This document shows positions 47,291 to 58,358 of a stretch of 64,000 nt of DNA, piece by piece; position 1 is the stretch's first letter; each line of letters opens with the position of its first letter. This stretch comes from Leptodactylus fallax (Eukaryota; Chordata; Amphibia; Anura; Leptodactylidae), in NCBI GenBank assembly GCA_947044405.1, contig CAMRHE010000035.1, forward strand, positions 7,661,501-7,725,500, written 5' to 3'. Below the pieces are notes generated by a model. That model was not told where the DNA came from and searched no databases. It saw only the letters and a list, made by a program, of their open reading frames with translations. The translations under genes were made by a program, and so were the position numbers.

Positions 47291-47634
47291 TTCTTTGCTC
47301 TGAAATGCAGCTGTGACACCTTATATAGACAGGGATGTATCATTCCAAATCAAGTCTAATCAGCTGAATTTACCAAATGTAGAATCAAAGTTTAGAAACA
47401 AGATGATCAAGAGAAATGGGGGACCTGCAGAGCTAAATTTCAAGTGGCATAGCAAAGGGTCTGAATAATTATTTTCATGCAATTTTAGTTTTTCATTTTT
47501 AATAAAATTCTGTCTTCACATTCTCTGTATTGGATACTGAGTGCAGACTGAAGTGGAAAACTTGCATTTTTTTAGTACACTGCCTCAATAAAATGTGAAA
47601 TAGTGAAAGGGTCTGAAGACTTTCCAAATGTATT

Positions 47635-48714
47635 GTATATTGATATTAAGGTATAATATACCCATGATCAATGTGGTGAAGAAATAACTCCGCAGATACA
47701 CTAATCTAAACAAAGAACACAGTAATATACAGTAATAAAGTTTTATTGTTGCTTATATTCAGCTGTAACTAGAATTTTATATAGTGTCAAATGTAATATT
47801 AACACTAAGAATAATGGTGGTGGGCAATTTAAAATTGGAATAAAAGAAATGGGGGGAGTCATTTACATGATGTGTTTTGGAGGCATTCCCACATCTCATC
47901 CTGTTTTATTTCATTTAGAAGCAGTAAATCAGATTAGACAGGCTGTACAATGTATTACCAACACTGGCTGATCAGTAGCAGCATGTGATTATTCATAAAC
48001 CCCACAGTTTAGCTACGCAATATTCTACTCCAGATTGTTAGACATCGCAATAGGCTGTTGGTGTTTACTGTGGTTATGATGAACTGAGAGTTAATAAATT
48101 TGTTTTGACAAGAAGACATTTGGTGAAAGCTGATTCTGTCTTTAAAACAAAAGGCTAAAACATTCCAAGCATCTGTCAACATCTTCTCCTGAAATACTTA
48201 ATCAGCTCTCAAGTACATGCAAACACATTATACGGATAATAGATTTTTTTAATTGTATTATGTAAATTATAGAGCAGACCTTTACATTCATTAATTTTTT
48301 CCATCACTTATCACAAGATGCTGCTGAACAAAAATCCCGATTGTACAGATTAGATTTGACAGAATTCCCTTTAGACATAATTTCTTAGGTAGCTGTAATT
48401 CATAATGTACAAACAGAAGAATGTTGACTCATTGAAGATGAAAGTTAACTAATAAGCTAAGAATGAAAGTAGTAAAATATAGAATGATTTACACACCAAT
48501 GAACCAGTATTCATTTTGAATTTTGCAATTTGATCCGTTCCTATAAAAGAAAAAAATGTAAAAATAGCAGTTATACCTAAAGCAGCATCGACCATAGAAT
48601 GTAATATAAATTTGTGAATAAGGTATATAATATTAAAAGGAGCTTTCCACTTTGAACAATCCCTACTTGTTAGAATTGTCCTTTGAAAATATGTAATATA
48701 GATAATAAAAAGCC
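47635..48714. other. AT-rich interval, no gene seen
   Basis: About 1.1 kb of AT-rich DNA without recognisable element ends or coding signature. Confidence 0.45.
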
Positions 48715-48819
48715 TCTTTGATAGGACCTCCAGCAAGAGGTCCTAGAAGATATCTGTTGAAAAACCTGGCAGAAAGTGTTCAGTTTTTCAGAAGTGCTAC
48801 CATTGTGGAAATTAAATGG

Positions 48820-49215
48820 GTTATCCTAGACCTATGGGTAATAGATACTGATGGCCTATCCACCATAGAGATCATCAGTATCAGATCTGTGAAAGTCTGA
48901 CAAATGGACTCCGCATGATCAATTGATTCAACTCCCAGAAGCCATATACAAACTATATGTCCATAATCATTTCTGATCTTATTGGAGAGAATGGGAGCAG
49001 ATCTGCAGCTTCTCAGCACTACCACTACAGTTGTAATGATATATACACTTTATACAGTTCCCGTCTTTGTACTCTGTAGCAATACCGGGTAACTGTAGCT
49101 CTGCTCCCATTCAATATGAGCAGAGCTGCTTCCTGCTCCAGGACGGGGTTCAGGTTTTGGACTACCACTGATTTCATACTGATGACCTAATGGATAGGTC
49201 ATCAGTATCCCACAC
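48820..49215. repeat. Palindromic interspersed repeat, degraded
   Basis: The left side has ACTGATGGCCTATCCACCAT and GATCATCAGTATCAGATCTG; the right side has ACTGATGACCTAATGGATAG and GTCATCAGTATCC, which are inverted versions. The interior has the hairpin GCTCTGCTC ... GAGCAGAGC near 49100-49130. The style is that of an abundant frog foldback repeat; class uncertain. Confidence 0.65.
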
Positions 49216-50072
49216 CCATGAGTCAAAGATAACATCTTTAACCATTACACAGTAAAATCAATGGGTTGTCTGTGCAATACATTATAACACTGGTCCTCCT
49301 GAGTAAAATGTGCTTGTTCTAACCACTTTCCACTATAGATAAACTAGCTAACTCAGTCAGAACTTTCTAATGTGGTATATTGATAAACTAGATAATATGA
49401 TGAAGGTCAGAAACACTAGTGAAAATTGCCAGTTTCAAAGATAATAAATGTTCCAAGTACAGCCCACCCAGGAAAGAAGTTGAATTCTCAAACATTAATA
49501 AAAATTTAGATTTTGGTTTATAGGTCTTACATGACCTTAATTTATTTCATAGTGTTCATATGTTTATAATGCTTATGTTGTATTATTTAAATAAATATTG
49601 CAAGCTGTTTTCTTCCTAAATTCATATTTGAAAAGTCCACGTTTTGCTCAGATTTTTGCCATTTTTTCCCTCAAACATGACAGTCAAAGTAATATAACAT
49701 GTCAGATGGTACCTTCAGTACCTATGTTAATTTCAAGCTCTGTTGATCTGCTGAAAGGCTACCACTTAGCAGATTAAAAGAACTGCAGGCAAAAACAAAA
49801 ACACATAAAAGTTTGAAGAATTGCAGTCTGTTCCAGTGTACACCTATGGTTTTCACTGCACAGCTATTGGCAGGTGTAGTGTATGCCCAATAAGATTTTC
49901 TGAAGCACATAAAATTATCTTACATTTCCTTTTCTGACAATAATGATGTTTATAGTACTTCTTCTCACAGTTGAAGAGGTTAGTATGCAGATAAAGAGCA
50001 AATTCCTTCTATAAATATGATTGGGGTAGATTTGTTTAAAACCATGCTCTTTGCTATACATAAATACAGGAG
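49216..50072. other. AT-rich interval, no gene seen
   Basis: No coding, RNA or repeat feature recognised in about 0.85 kb. Confidence 0.45.
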
Positions 50073-50080
50073 AGATAGAT

Positions 50081-50134
<54 letters not shown>
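50073..50134. repeat. GATA microsatellite
   Basis: About 15 GATA units with one irregularity near 50079-50082, followed by a short GTGTGT stretch. Confidence 0.95.
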
Positions 50135-50136
<2 letters not shown>

Positions 50137-50654
50137 GTGTGTGTATGTATGAACAATTAATGGCCACTTTTGGTCTGCAGATCCACAGCAATTCATTGTG
50201 GCATACAGAGGTATCATCCATATGCATCAAAGAACCCTGGGTGTGCCAAGAAAACTTTCCACCAAAATGTTTATTACTATTACTATTACTATTACTCTAT
50301 TACTCCACCTGAAAGGGTTTATTGATTCATGCTGCTTGCACCAAATTTTAACCCACCCATAAGTATAGTGCAACAGAAATCTATATTCATCTGACAAGAA
50401 ATGTCTCCCCAATGCTCAGTCCAATTTAGTGGACAGAAACTTATGTCCTTATAAGTTATGATAATTAAATAAAATGATTTAAATGTTTTTTTTTTTTTAA
50501 TGCTACAAGGTATTATACTGTTTAAGTATGAAATAGTGTATTATTGCCAATTTTCTGTTTTATATATCTACATGCGTATAAATGTAAACCAACTACTATC
50601 ACATAACTAACAAATGTTTTCAGAAAAACATTGTTGCCCTATTTAAAGCTCAAC
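50135..50654. other. Spacer with a TTACTA microsatellite
   Basis: The run at about 50268-50302 reads ATTACTATTACTATTACTAT with imperfect continuation. Otherwise AT-rich with a T run near 50488-50497 and no gene. Confidence 0.5.
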
Positions 50655-50755
50655 TAAGCCTTCAACTTTTGATTTTTTTTAAGCAATTATGTCATTAATA
50701 AGTTTTTTAATATACTGTATTAACAAGTTTTGGCTTCTTTATTTTACCATGAGAG
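50655..50755. repeat. Second copy of the repeat at 3318-3420
   Basis: Shares AACTTTTGAT, GTCATTAATAAGTTTT and TAATATACTGTATTAACAAG with the first copy, with a few substitutions and indels. Same orientation. Family unknown. Confidence 0.6.
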
Positions 50756-51279
50756 ACTATTTATTATGTTTACTAGAAATCTAAAATTAATTCAGATTAA
50801 ATAATATATAACAAGGAAGGAGAAAGCACGTGGGCATAGGAAAAAATATTGTAAAACTTTACTTCTAATAATGCATTAAAATCTATACCATGTAAAATAT
50901 AAAATATACATAACCGGATAGGTAAAGGAGGGATATGGAGGAGTATTGGAGCCCCTAATTTAAATAATATCACTTCCCTTCCACTCTATATCAAGGGACA
51001 TAGTAACATAATATTTAATAATTGTATATCTCCCCACTTTGTAGATTGTGGTATACGTATTAATGAAAAATCCCAGTACAAACAGCTGTGCTAAATGGTC
51101 AAGTAATTGTATGTTAGCAACCAAACTGAGGCCTTGGTGCAGGGATGTTTTAACATATAAATCCTCAGATGAGAAATATCCAGCAAATGTCATTGCTAGA
51201 ATGCACTCCCAGTCAATAGCTTACTAGATACCAACAGTTCCCATCTTCCTAGGACAATCAATGCTATCCTGAAAATTCT

Positions 51280-52720
51280 GCATTTACACAGAAATTGTTC
51301 AACGTTGGAAGGGATGGTCTGAATTAAAAACTATGCTTATTGGAATGCAATTATTCTGGCAGAGTGGGCAAAAAGGCCTATAATCAGGCCCTGACAATGG
51401 ACATATATACACTTCCTAGACCTAGGGACAAAAATAAGACACAACAACAAACAAGACTTATTACCACCCTACATGATAGATGGGATGAGAGATTATTAAT
51501 TTTAAACAAACAATGGAATGTTCTATTAGCAGATTCAGATTTCTCCAAACACATAAAGACCAAAGCACCAGGTGGCTATAAGAAAACAAACACTATAGCA
51601 AATCACATCATATGTAGTCATTTCTCCTAAACTAATCCATTGTGTCGTACCCATAATCATACATTTGCTGGGTTCTATTCATTTGGCAAGAGTACAGCAT
51701 GTCAAATATTGATCCAACAAAAGTTTTTTAAAGATGCCTGAGGGACTGATTACATGATAGGGGATGTTCACACTACCGTTGGTGACCGTCAGTAGTGTCT
51801 GTAGCTATTGTCCGTTACAAGATTTTAGCATCGGACACTGAACCGTCAGAAATCTGTTAAAATTTCCATTCATTTCAATGGGTTTTTATATTGTGTCCAT
51901 TAGTGTCCGTTTACACCCAATCCGTCAGAAGTCTTTATTTTTTTTCCGCGGACAAAAAATCCTACATGCAGGACTTTTTTGTCCATTTGGAAAAATGGAT
52001 TCTTGACGGACAGCAAGTGTCCGTTATTTTTTTAACAATGAAGTCTATGGGTAACGGTCACTGTCTGTTATTTTATGTCCGTTTTTTCCTGCGCATGCTC
52101 AGAAATCAAAACCAAAAAAAACGGACAATGTTAAAAAAACGGACACTAACTGATGCTAACTGATGCTAATGTGTCCCTTTTTTTTTAACTGATCCATTAA
52201 TTGGATCAGTTAAAAAAAACGGACACATTAACATCAGTGAGTGTCCGTTAATGTCTGTTATGATAGATGTCTGGTTTTTTTTTGTTAATGGACACCTTCA
52301 TAATGGAATCCAACGGTAGTGTGAACCCTGACATACAAGAACATATCACCTGTACCACTTTGGGAATGATATTGGGAGTTAAGTTCTGAAGTGTATATGT
52401 ACAGTATATGTGGGCAAAACATATAGAAAATTATGGGCAAGAATCAGTGAACACATCTGGAGTATAACAAAGTACAGTAGGATGGCATCAGAAGCCAGGA
52501 ACGCTAATAAGCCCTTTCAGCCATCCCCAATTGCTCAACATTTTCACTAGGTACATTGTTTGAAATTCAGGGACTTATCTGGTTAGGCTATTCGACACCT
52601 TAAGTTAGATATCAGAGGAGGAGACTTAGATATTAAACTGCTCCATGAAAAGAGTAAATGGATTTATAGGATGAACTCTGTCAGCTCGAAGGGCCTGAAT
52701 TAATCCTTTAACTTTGACTG
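51280..52720 (+). pseudogene. Penelope-like protein relic (connector and GIY-YIG), split by a MITE
   Basis: The stretch 51400-51640 reads RLITTLHDRWDERLLILNKQ with WNVLLADSDFSKHIK, the connector between polymerase and nuclease. After a Cys-type region near 51650-51720 the gene is cut by foreign DNA (51762-52330). It resumes with YVGKTYRKLWARISEHIWSI, a decayed GIY-YIG core, then GGDLDIKLLHEKSKWIYRMN and SVSSKGLN at about 52620-52700, the family-typical tail. Multiple stops and shifts are present. Because both halves lie in order on the same strand, the interruption postdates the Penelope-like insertion. Confidence 0.8.
51762..52330. mobile_element. Foldback MITE (hAT-like style) inside the Penelope-like relic
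   Basis: Left end ATGTTCACACTACCGTTGG and right end CCAACGGTAGTGTGAACCC are nearly exact inverted repeats. The interior is full of GTCCGTTA and AACGGACA motifs in both orientations, so it can fold along its length, and CTGATCCATTAATTGGATCAG at about 52190-52210 is a near-perfect palindrome. It has no coding capacity. The target duplication is not clear by eye. Confidence 0.85.
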
Positions 52721-52868
52721 TTTTTTGTAAACGCCATAACTGTGATATAGTTTGGGTCTAAACTGTTTATGCATCCTAGCCTTACGATGACAGGTTCAGT
52801 CTTTGGCATTTCATGACTATAATAATATCTATTTCTGCTGCATGTATGGACATCAAGATATGTATGTA
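52721..52868. other. Short spacer
   Basis: Unassigned DNA between the Penelope-like relic and the next Tc1 end. Confidence 0.4.
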
Positions 52869-53062
52869 CAGTGGGTACAGAAAGTATTCAGACCCCTTTA
52901 AATTTTTCACTCTTTGTTTCATTGCAGCCATTTGCTAAAAGCAAAAAAGTTAATTTTATTTCTCATTAATGTACACTCAGCACCATATCTTGACAGAAAA
53001 AAAACAGAAATATAGATATTTTTGCAAATTTATTAAGAAATAAAAACTGAAATATTACATGG

Positions 53063-53582
53063 TGTGAGTATGTGAACCAGAGGGCGCTGTTGAGCGACCC
53101 AGGCCCAGGCCAGAAAAGGCTCTCAGCCACGCCTTTGTGGGTGGCGTGTAACTCCAGAAGTCTGGAGTATCCTGCATGGAGCAGGAGGTGGTGGACCAGC
53201 GGCACATATAGACGGTCTGTGTCAGAGGGGCTGGGGCCACAGGGGGCTTTTGCTGAGTGGAGCATTAGTCCGGCTGCTCAAGTGGACCAGCTAAGGACAG
53301 AGAGATAGGCTTTGTCCCAGAAGGGCTGGCGTCCACAGAGGACGGTTGCTGGAGTTGAGCAACAGTCAGGACAGTTAGGGGCTCAAGGAGTGAGTTAGGC
53401 CCTAACTGTGGCATAGGTTTTTTTGTTGTTTTGCTGTGTTGCAGTTAAGCTGAATAAGGCCACGTTTTATTTTATGCTTGGACGGTCTGAAAGCTATCTT
53501 TCCGGCGCCCAGTACCATGAACCACCGCTGTCCGGACCAGGACAAGCCGCCATTTTGAGTGTAATTCCCCCAAGCTGTCACA
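53063..53582 (+). repeat. 5' LTR of the myosin-carrying element
   Basis: 520 bp, beginning TGTGAGTATGTGAACCAGAG and ending CCCCAAGCTGTCACA. Compared with the 3' LTR it has GGCGTGT for GGCATGT, GTGGACCAGCGG for GTAGACCAGCAG, ACATATAG for ACAGATAG, one G fewer near 53238, and AATAAG where the other copy has AATAAA. Confidence 0.95.
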
Positions 53583-54056
53583 TATGGTGGAGAATCGCGC
53601 GCATAAAGAGATCCACGCAAGTCCTGGAAGACAAGTGAATGGTGACTGCAGTACTGCTAAGTGTGCATTGTGGCCTACAGCTGGAAGAAATCGGTGATTT
53701 CAACTGAGAAGATCAGGTGGGTGAGTGAATTGCAACATAGCAACGTGTGTGCAAAAAAAACTGGTGAAAGTAAAAACTCTGGATGAGGAATCCAGGGAAT
53801 GGATTTTGTGTATACTGTGGCACAGAAGTCTATAAAGTGCTTGCTGATGGCAAGAAAATAAGCAATGTGTGTAGAAGCTGGATATTGCAAACAGTCTATG
53901 TGAAAGGCTATGGTGCCATGTTGGTGTTTTCTGTGGAAGACAGAAGAAAATGCTGGTTGTTGTAGTGCCACATAAGTTAACTGTTTGAATACATGTGACT
54001 GCTGAAGATAGCAAAAAAGGTTGCTGTGGAATATTGTGTAATCTTGTTAGTAAACA
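53583..54056 (+). promoter_or_regulatory. Leader between 5' LTR and the long frame
   Basis: A 474 bp leader. It starts with the presumed primer-binding region (TATGGTGGAGAATCGCGCGC). It contains a donor-like CAGGTGGGTGAGTG at about 53715-53728 and an acceptor-like TCTTGTTAG at about 54039-54047, nine bases before the start codon, so the leader could be spliced. A short frame at 53783-53965 (60 codons) has no family signature. Splicing is an inference from two short motifs only. Confidence 0.4.
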
Positions 54057-57000
54057 ATGGGCAAGAAAAAGAGAATTTCAGCTTGTAAAAGAGCAGAGAA
54101 GTCATGCACAGGTTTATTAGTGCAAAAGTCTGAATGCAGAGAGACACAAAACCCGGAGCAGATCATGTGGAATGCAAGTAAAGATGATGTGTTGCATGAG
54201 AGTGACTCAGTCTTTCTAAAGCACCTCTGTTCTATGAATGAATATGTCCCTGCTGAAAGTATGACTATGACTATGTCTCATACTGGAGTGCATCAGAGCG
54301 CCAAAGATGAAAATATTATGGTGCAGCAGCTTCAAGATGAGATTAAAACCATCAGGTTCATTTATGAAGATGAAATATCTGATTGGAAATGGCAACTTGA
54401 GGTATCAGAAAAAGAGAACCTTAAGTTAAAGAAAGAGCTTGAAACTGTAAAGAGTTCATATCCTAGTCATTGTGAAAATGTGGTACTGGGTTTGCCTGGA
54501 ATGGACTGTGTCACTAAGAAGGAGTTTGCTGATATGAAATGTGCTCTAGCTAATAAAGTTATACAGAGTGTAGAGCAAAAGCAAGTGCTTGAGAAGCAAT
54601 TGCAGGATTTAAAGGAGCAGCATGTCCAAGACTCCAGTGCCAAAGAGTGTATCTTTGAAAAATTAAGAGATGACCTTGAAACTGCTAAACGTGAGAGAAG
54701 TAAAGTTTTGCAGTGTCAGTCAGAATGTCTGGATGACCAAATGAGGAAGTGTGAAAAACTTTCAGCTGCATTAATTAATAAAGAAAATGAAATTGCAGAG
54801 CTGAGGAAGCATGTCTCTGACCAAGAGAGTGATTTAGAATCTGCAGTGCAGACATTGCAGTCAGAGCAAAACTTGCATGCACTAAAGCAGGTTCGCCTAA
54901 ATAGTGAAATCCATGAATGGCGGAGCAGAGCTGGAGTTCTGGAACAAAGAGAAAGGGAACTCAAAGCTAGAATATGCAGCCTGGAGAGGGCGCTGTCAAG
55001 ATCTTGTGAAGATAAAGAGAAATTGTCTGTTTTGGTGCAAAATAAAGACAAAGATTTGATGGAAATGTCGTCTGTCCATGCTCAGAAAGTGCATGCCTTA
55101 CAGGAGAGTCATAAAAAAGTAGAGACTCAACTTCAAGTGATGCGACTAAAAGTCACAGAAGGGGACAGGTTTCAAGCAGAACTGCTAGACAAGGCAAACA
55201 GACTACAGGTGGAATTGGATAATGTCACAAGGCTTCTTTCTCAAGCAGACAGCAAGTTTATCAAACTTTCCAAAGCTTTTTCTACACTAGAATCTCAGCT
55301 TCAGGACACTCAGGAACTTTTGCAAGAAGAAACCCGTCAGAAGCTTGACCTTAGTACAAAACTAAAACAAATGGAAGATGAGAAAAATGGTTTCCTTGAG
55401 CAACTAGAGGAAGAGGAGATAGCAAAAAGAGATTTGACAAAGCAGATTTCAACACTACAGGCTCAGGCGACTGATATGAAGAAAAAAATGGAGGATAGTA
55501 TTGGGTCATTGGACTCTGTTGAAGAACTAAAGGAAAAGTTGCAAAAGGAGCTAGAAGCTACAACTCAACGGTTTGAGGAGAAGGTTGCTGCTTATGACAA
55601 ACTTGAGAAGATGAAAATTAGACTGCAGCAGGAACTAGAAGATGTAGGTGTAGATCTTGATCATCAACATCGGATTGTGTCAAATTTGGAAAGGAAGCAG
55701 AAAAAGTTTGATCAGCTGCTTGGTGAAGAGAAGACTCTTTCTGCTAGATATGCGGAAGAACGTGACCGTGCTGAAGCAGAGGCTTGTAGAAACAAGACCC
55801 AAGCTCTTGCCTTGGCTCGCTCCCTAGAAGAGGCCCTTGAATTGAAGGCCGAGTTAGAGAGGCTCAACAAGCAACTGCGCACTGAAATGGAGGATTTGGT
55901 TAGCTCCAAGGGTGAAGTTGAGAAAAACCTGGAATCTGTGCAGATATTGTATGAGAACAAAGCTAATGCTTATGAGATGCTAGAAAAGGCCAAGAGAGAA
56001 TTGGACCTCCAGACAGAAGACATGAGGATTCAGTTTGAAGGAAACCTGTCTAGTTTATCTGCTGAGATTGTAGATCTAAATATGCTTGTTGCTAAATTAA
56101 AGGTGCAAGTGAACAAGCAGGAGGAAGTAAAGAAACAGCTGGAGTTTCAGATGGATCAAGTGAAGCGTGAATCAGAAATAAAGTTGGAAGAGCACACTTC
56201 TCAGATTGAACAGTTAAAAACCGAAGTGGAATCTAAAAGAGAAGAATTGGATCAATTGCAGCAGTCTTTATCCAATACGGAACAGTCGGCATCTGCACTA
56301 TCTTCAAAGCTGGCAGCACTAGAAGATGAGAGAGACTCGCTGCAGAGCCTGTTAACCTCTAAAGAATCAGAGCTGTTATCCCTGAAAAATGTGATTCAAG
56401 AAATAGAGTCTTTATTCATCCAAGAGCAAGATAAGAGAGCCACTGAGATACAGGACTTGAATGAAAGACTTGACGACAAGTCTGCAGATGAGCAGAAGCT
56501 TTATCAGAAGATGTTGGAGCGTCAGTTCAACATAGTTCAGGGAACAGCGAGGGAAGCAGAAAATATTATCCAGGATGCTGACCTGACAAATGGTAGAAGA
56601 ACACTGCAGAATATCCTAGAATCAGGAGGCATAGTGGATAAAGAGATGGCATCTACATATGCTGCCATAGAAGATGTCAGGAAGATTGAGGAAGATCTGC
56701 AAGTTGCAATGGTAAAAACTGAGATGGAGGCTGTGCAGAAAAATGTGGCAGTGAAGAAAGTTCTGGAACTGGAATCAGAGATTTGTGTGCTACAGAAGGT
56801 GTTAGAATTGGGGAAAGCTGCCAGCATAGAGGCAGAGAAAGCAGAGACATTAAGTCAGACAGACATGAGTGACCTGTCCACTAATTTTGATACCAATGAT
56901 CAGATTAAACCACGTGATTCGGTAAAACGTCAAGTAGATGGTATAGTTCCCCAGGAAGATGCTGCTAAAGGTGGACTTCCTGCAAAATGTGAGGAGGCCA

Positions 57001-58358
57001 AAGAAGGTCCAACAGAAGAAGAAACTGCGTTTGGTCACACACTGCCTGTGACAGAGTGGGTCCAGCCTCAAACCAATGAGGTCCAAAGCCTAGAGGACTG
57101 TGAGATGGTAAATAAAGTGAAGGGTCATCAAAAGTGTGGAACAAGAGTCCGTAAGAAGACTGACCACGTATATGTTGTCCCAACAGCTAAAGTGTCTGAA
57201 GCCATTGTGGATAAAGGTGTTGCTGTGCCTGTCTCTAGCCAAATGTCTGGTGGACAAATGGTGAATAATGACTCCATGTTGTCTGTGAAGGGGGAGTCAG
57301 GAAGTAATACAGTCAACCCAAAAAGAAGAGAAGAGGCAGAAGTTGTTTTACCGCCTGATGCTAATAGCAACAAGAAGGGGCTGAGATACAATGTTGCTAT
57401 GTCCCTAACTAATGGAAGTAACCATGGTAGAGGTTCTAATGCAGAGACTGAGCAGCCGTCATTTGCATGCAGAAGTAAGAGATGGTTACATGTCACCAAT
57501 GATGGGACAGTTGTTAAAGACATACCAGAAAATGTAGTTCAGCGTGATCTATTATGTGAGGGTGTACGGTATGGCCCTTGTGCAAAAGGAGAAGATATTG
57601 CAGTACAGAGCTTGTGTTTCTCAAACAAAGAGGAAAGAAAGCCAACTATGTCTCCTAAACTTCTAAGCCTTGATGGTGATGGCAAAGTTTGCTTTGAAAT
57701 GAAGGTTATGGAAAAAGTACCCGTGAGACAGTTATACTCTAAAGACACTGATGTGCATGAAGTACATGTTAGTTGGTCTCTGAGCTCCTGTGAATTCATG
57801 ATAGGTAAAGATGAAGATTCTTACGGCTATTTACTAAAGGGATCAAGGTCATGCAATGGGATGGCTGAAGAGTACGGCGAGAAATGTGATGGAAATATTG
57901 TGATCCCTTGTATGGCGAATTTTGAAGGTGATGAAGGAGAACTTGCCCTTGTACAGAATGGCCAGGATCTTGGCATAGCATTTAAAGTGCTGAAAAAACG
58001 GAAAATTCGACTGAGCGGAATTTGGAAGAAGAGACCGCCAGATTGGGACTTTAAAGTGATGAGAAAACGGAGAACGCGACGGAGCAGTATTTGGAAGAAA
58101 AGACCGCCAGACTGGGACTTCTGGAGAGACACTGAACAGACATACTTGGTTGAAGAGGGACTTCGTCATAGGATGTCTCGTCCCATTGTAGCTCAGCCCA
58201 TGGGTAGTGAGCTGAGGGGGAGGGTTTGTGAGTATGTGAACCAGAGGGCGCTGTTGAGCGACCCAGGCCCAGGCCAGAAAAGGCTCTCAGCCACGCCTTT
58301 GTGGGTGGCATGTAACTCCAGAAGTCTGGAGTATCCTGCATGGAGCAGGAGGTGGTAG
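54057..58358 (+). CDS. 1433-residue coiled-coil protein with myosin II rod and HIP1/HIP1R-like segments
   Basis: Start [15 protein letters not shown] lies in a good context (A at -3, G at +4). Residues 1-90 are low-similarity; about 90-350 are heptad-rich with no family I can name. About 353-656 match the rod of non-muscle/smooth-muscle myosin II heavy chain: [98 protein letters not shown] and [10 protein letters not shown]. About 657-813 continue as coiled coil. About 814-915 resemble HIP1/HIP1R ([20 protein letters not shown] and [20 protein letters not shown]), with internal deletions. Residues about 930-1305 are not coiled coil and unrecognised. Residues 1309-1354 hold two 23-residue repeats ending in [10 protein letters not shown]. 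Codons 1391-1433 lie in the 3' LTR. There are no introns, so the source was processed mRNA. No motor domain, membrane-binding domain or retroviral domain is present. The function is unknown; a filament-like cytoplasmic protein is a guess. Confidence 0.88.
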   Translation: MGKKKRISACKRAEKSCTGLLVQKSECRETQNPEQIMWNASKDDVLHESDSVFLKHLCSMNEYVPAESMTMTMSHTGVHQSAKDENIMVQQLQDEIKTIRFIYEDEISDWKWQLEVSEKENLKLKKELETVKSSYPSHCENVVLGLPGMDCVTKKEFADMKCALANKVIQSVEQKQVLEKQLQDLKEQHVQDSSAKECIFEKLRDDLETAKRERSKVLQCQSECLDDQMRKCEKLSAALINKENEIAELRKHVSDQESDLESAVQTLQSEQNLHALKQVRLNSEIHEWRSRAGVLEQRERELKARICSLERALSRSCEDKEKLSVLVQNKDKDLMEMSSVHAQKVHALQESHKKVETQLQVMRLKVTEGDRFQAELLDKANRLQVELDNVTRLLSQADSKFIKLSKAFSTLESQLQDTQELLQEETRQKLDLSTKLKQMEDEKNGFLEQLEEEEIAKRDLTKQISTLQAQATDMKKKMEDSIGSLDSVEELKEKLQKELEATTQRFEEKVAAYDKLEKMKIRLQQELEDVGVDLDHQHRIVSNLERKQKKFDQLLGEEKTLSARYAEERDRAEAEACRNKTQALALARSLEEALELKAELERLNKQLRTEMEDLVSSKGEVEKNLESVQILYENKANAYEMLEKAKRELDLQTEDMRIQFEGNLSSLSAEIVDLNMLVAKLKVQVNKQEEVKKQLEFQMDQVKRESEIKLEEHTSQIEQLKTEVESKREELDQLQQSLSNTEQSASALSSKLAALEDERDSLQSLLTSKESELLSLKNVIQEIESLFIQEQDKRATEIQDLNERLDDKSADEQKLYQKMLERQFNIVQGTAREAENIIQDADLTNGRRTLQNILESGGIVDKEMASTYAAIEDVRKIEEDLQVAMVKTEMEAVQKNVAVKKVLELESEICVLQKVLELGKAASIEAEKAETLSQTDMSDLSTNFDTNDQIKPRDSVKRQVDGIVPQEDAAKGGLPAKCEEAKEGPTEEETAFGHTLPVTEWVQPQTNEVQSLEDCEMVNKVKGHQKCGTRVRKKTDHVYVVPTAKVSEAIVDKGVAVPVSSQMSGGQMVNNDSMLSVKGESGSNTVNPKRREEAEVVLPPDANSNKKGLRYNVAMSLTNGSNHGRGSNAETEQPSFACRSKRWLHVTNDGTVVKDIPENVVQRDLLCEGVRYGPCAKGEDIAVQSLCFSNKEERKPTMSPKLLSLDGDGKVCFEMKVMEKVPVRQLYSKDTDVHEVHVSWSLSSCEFMIGKDEDSYGYLLKGSRSCNGMAEEYGEKCDGNIVIPCMANFEGDEGELALVQNGQDLGIAFKVLKKRKIRLSGIWKKRPPDWDFKVMRKRRTRRSSIWKKRPPDWDFWRDTEQTYLVEEGLRHRMSRPIVAQPMGSELRGRVCEYVNQRALLSDPGPGQKRLSATPLWVACNSRSLEYPAWSRRW
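58213..58226 (+). promoter_or_regulatory. Polypurine tract before the 3' LTR
   Basis: GAGGGGGAGGGTT sits immediately upstream of the 3' LTR, where plus-strand DNA synthesis of an LTR element is primed. It lies inside the long reading frame (codons about 1386-1390), so the coding region runs straight through it. Confidence 0.7.

Larger units (their letters stand above)
45127..47634 (-). mobile_element. Decayed Tc1 transposon split by a Penelope-like insertion
   Basis: Left noncoding text (GACATAAGTATTCAGGCACT and TACTCAGTACTTAGTTGAAG) and right noncoding text (GGGTCTGAAGACTTTCCAAA then TGTATTGTA) belong to one Tc1 family. The transposase resumes at about 46290 after about 1.09 kb of foreign DNA (45203-46290). 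The left end is truncated, so only the right terminus is near complete. This is among the older Tc1 copies in the window. Confidence 0.75.

Noticed and set aside
54057..58358. The long frame as a normal host coiled-coil gene or processed pseudogene
   Set aside because: Direct LTRs with TG...CA ends, a 4 bp target duplication, a purine tract and the run of the frame into the 3' LTR show that it belongs to an LTR element. A processed pseudogene would have a poly(A) tail and no LTRs.
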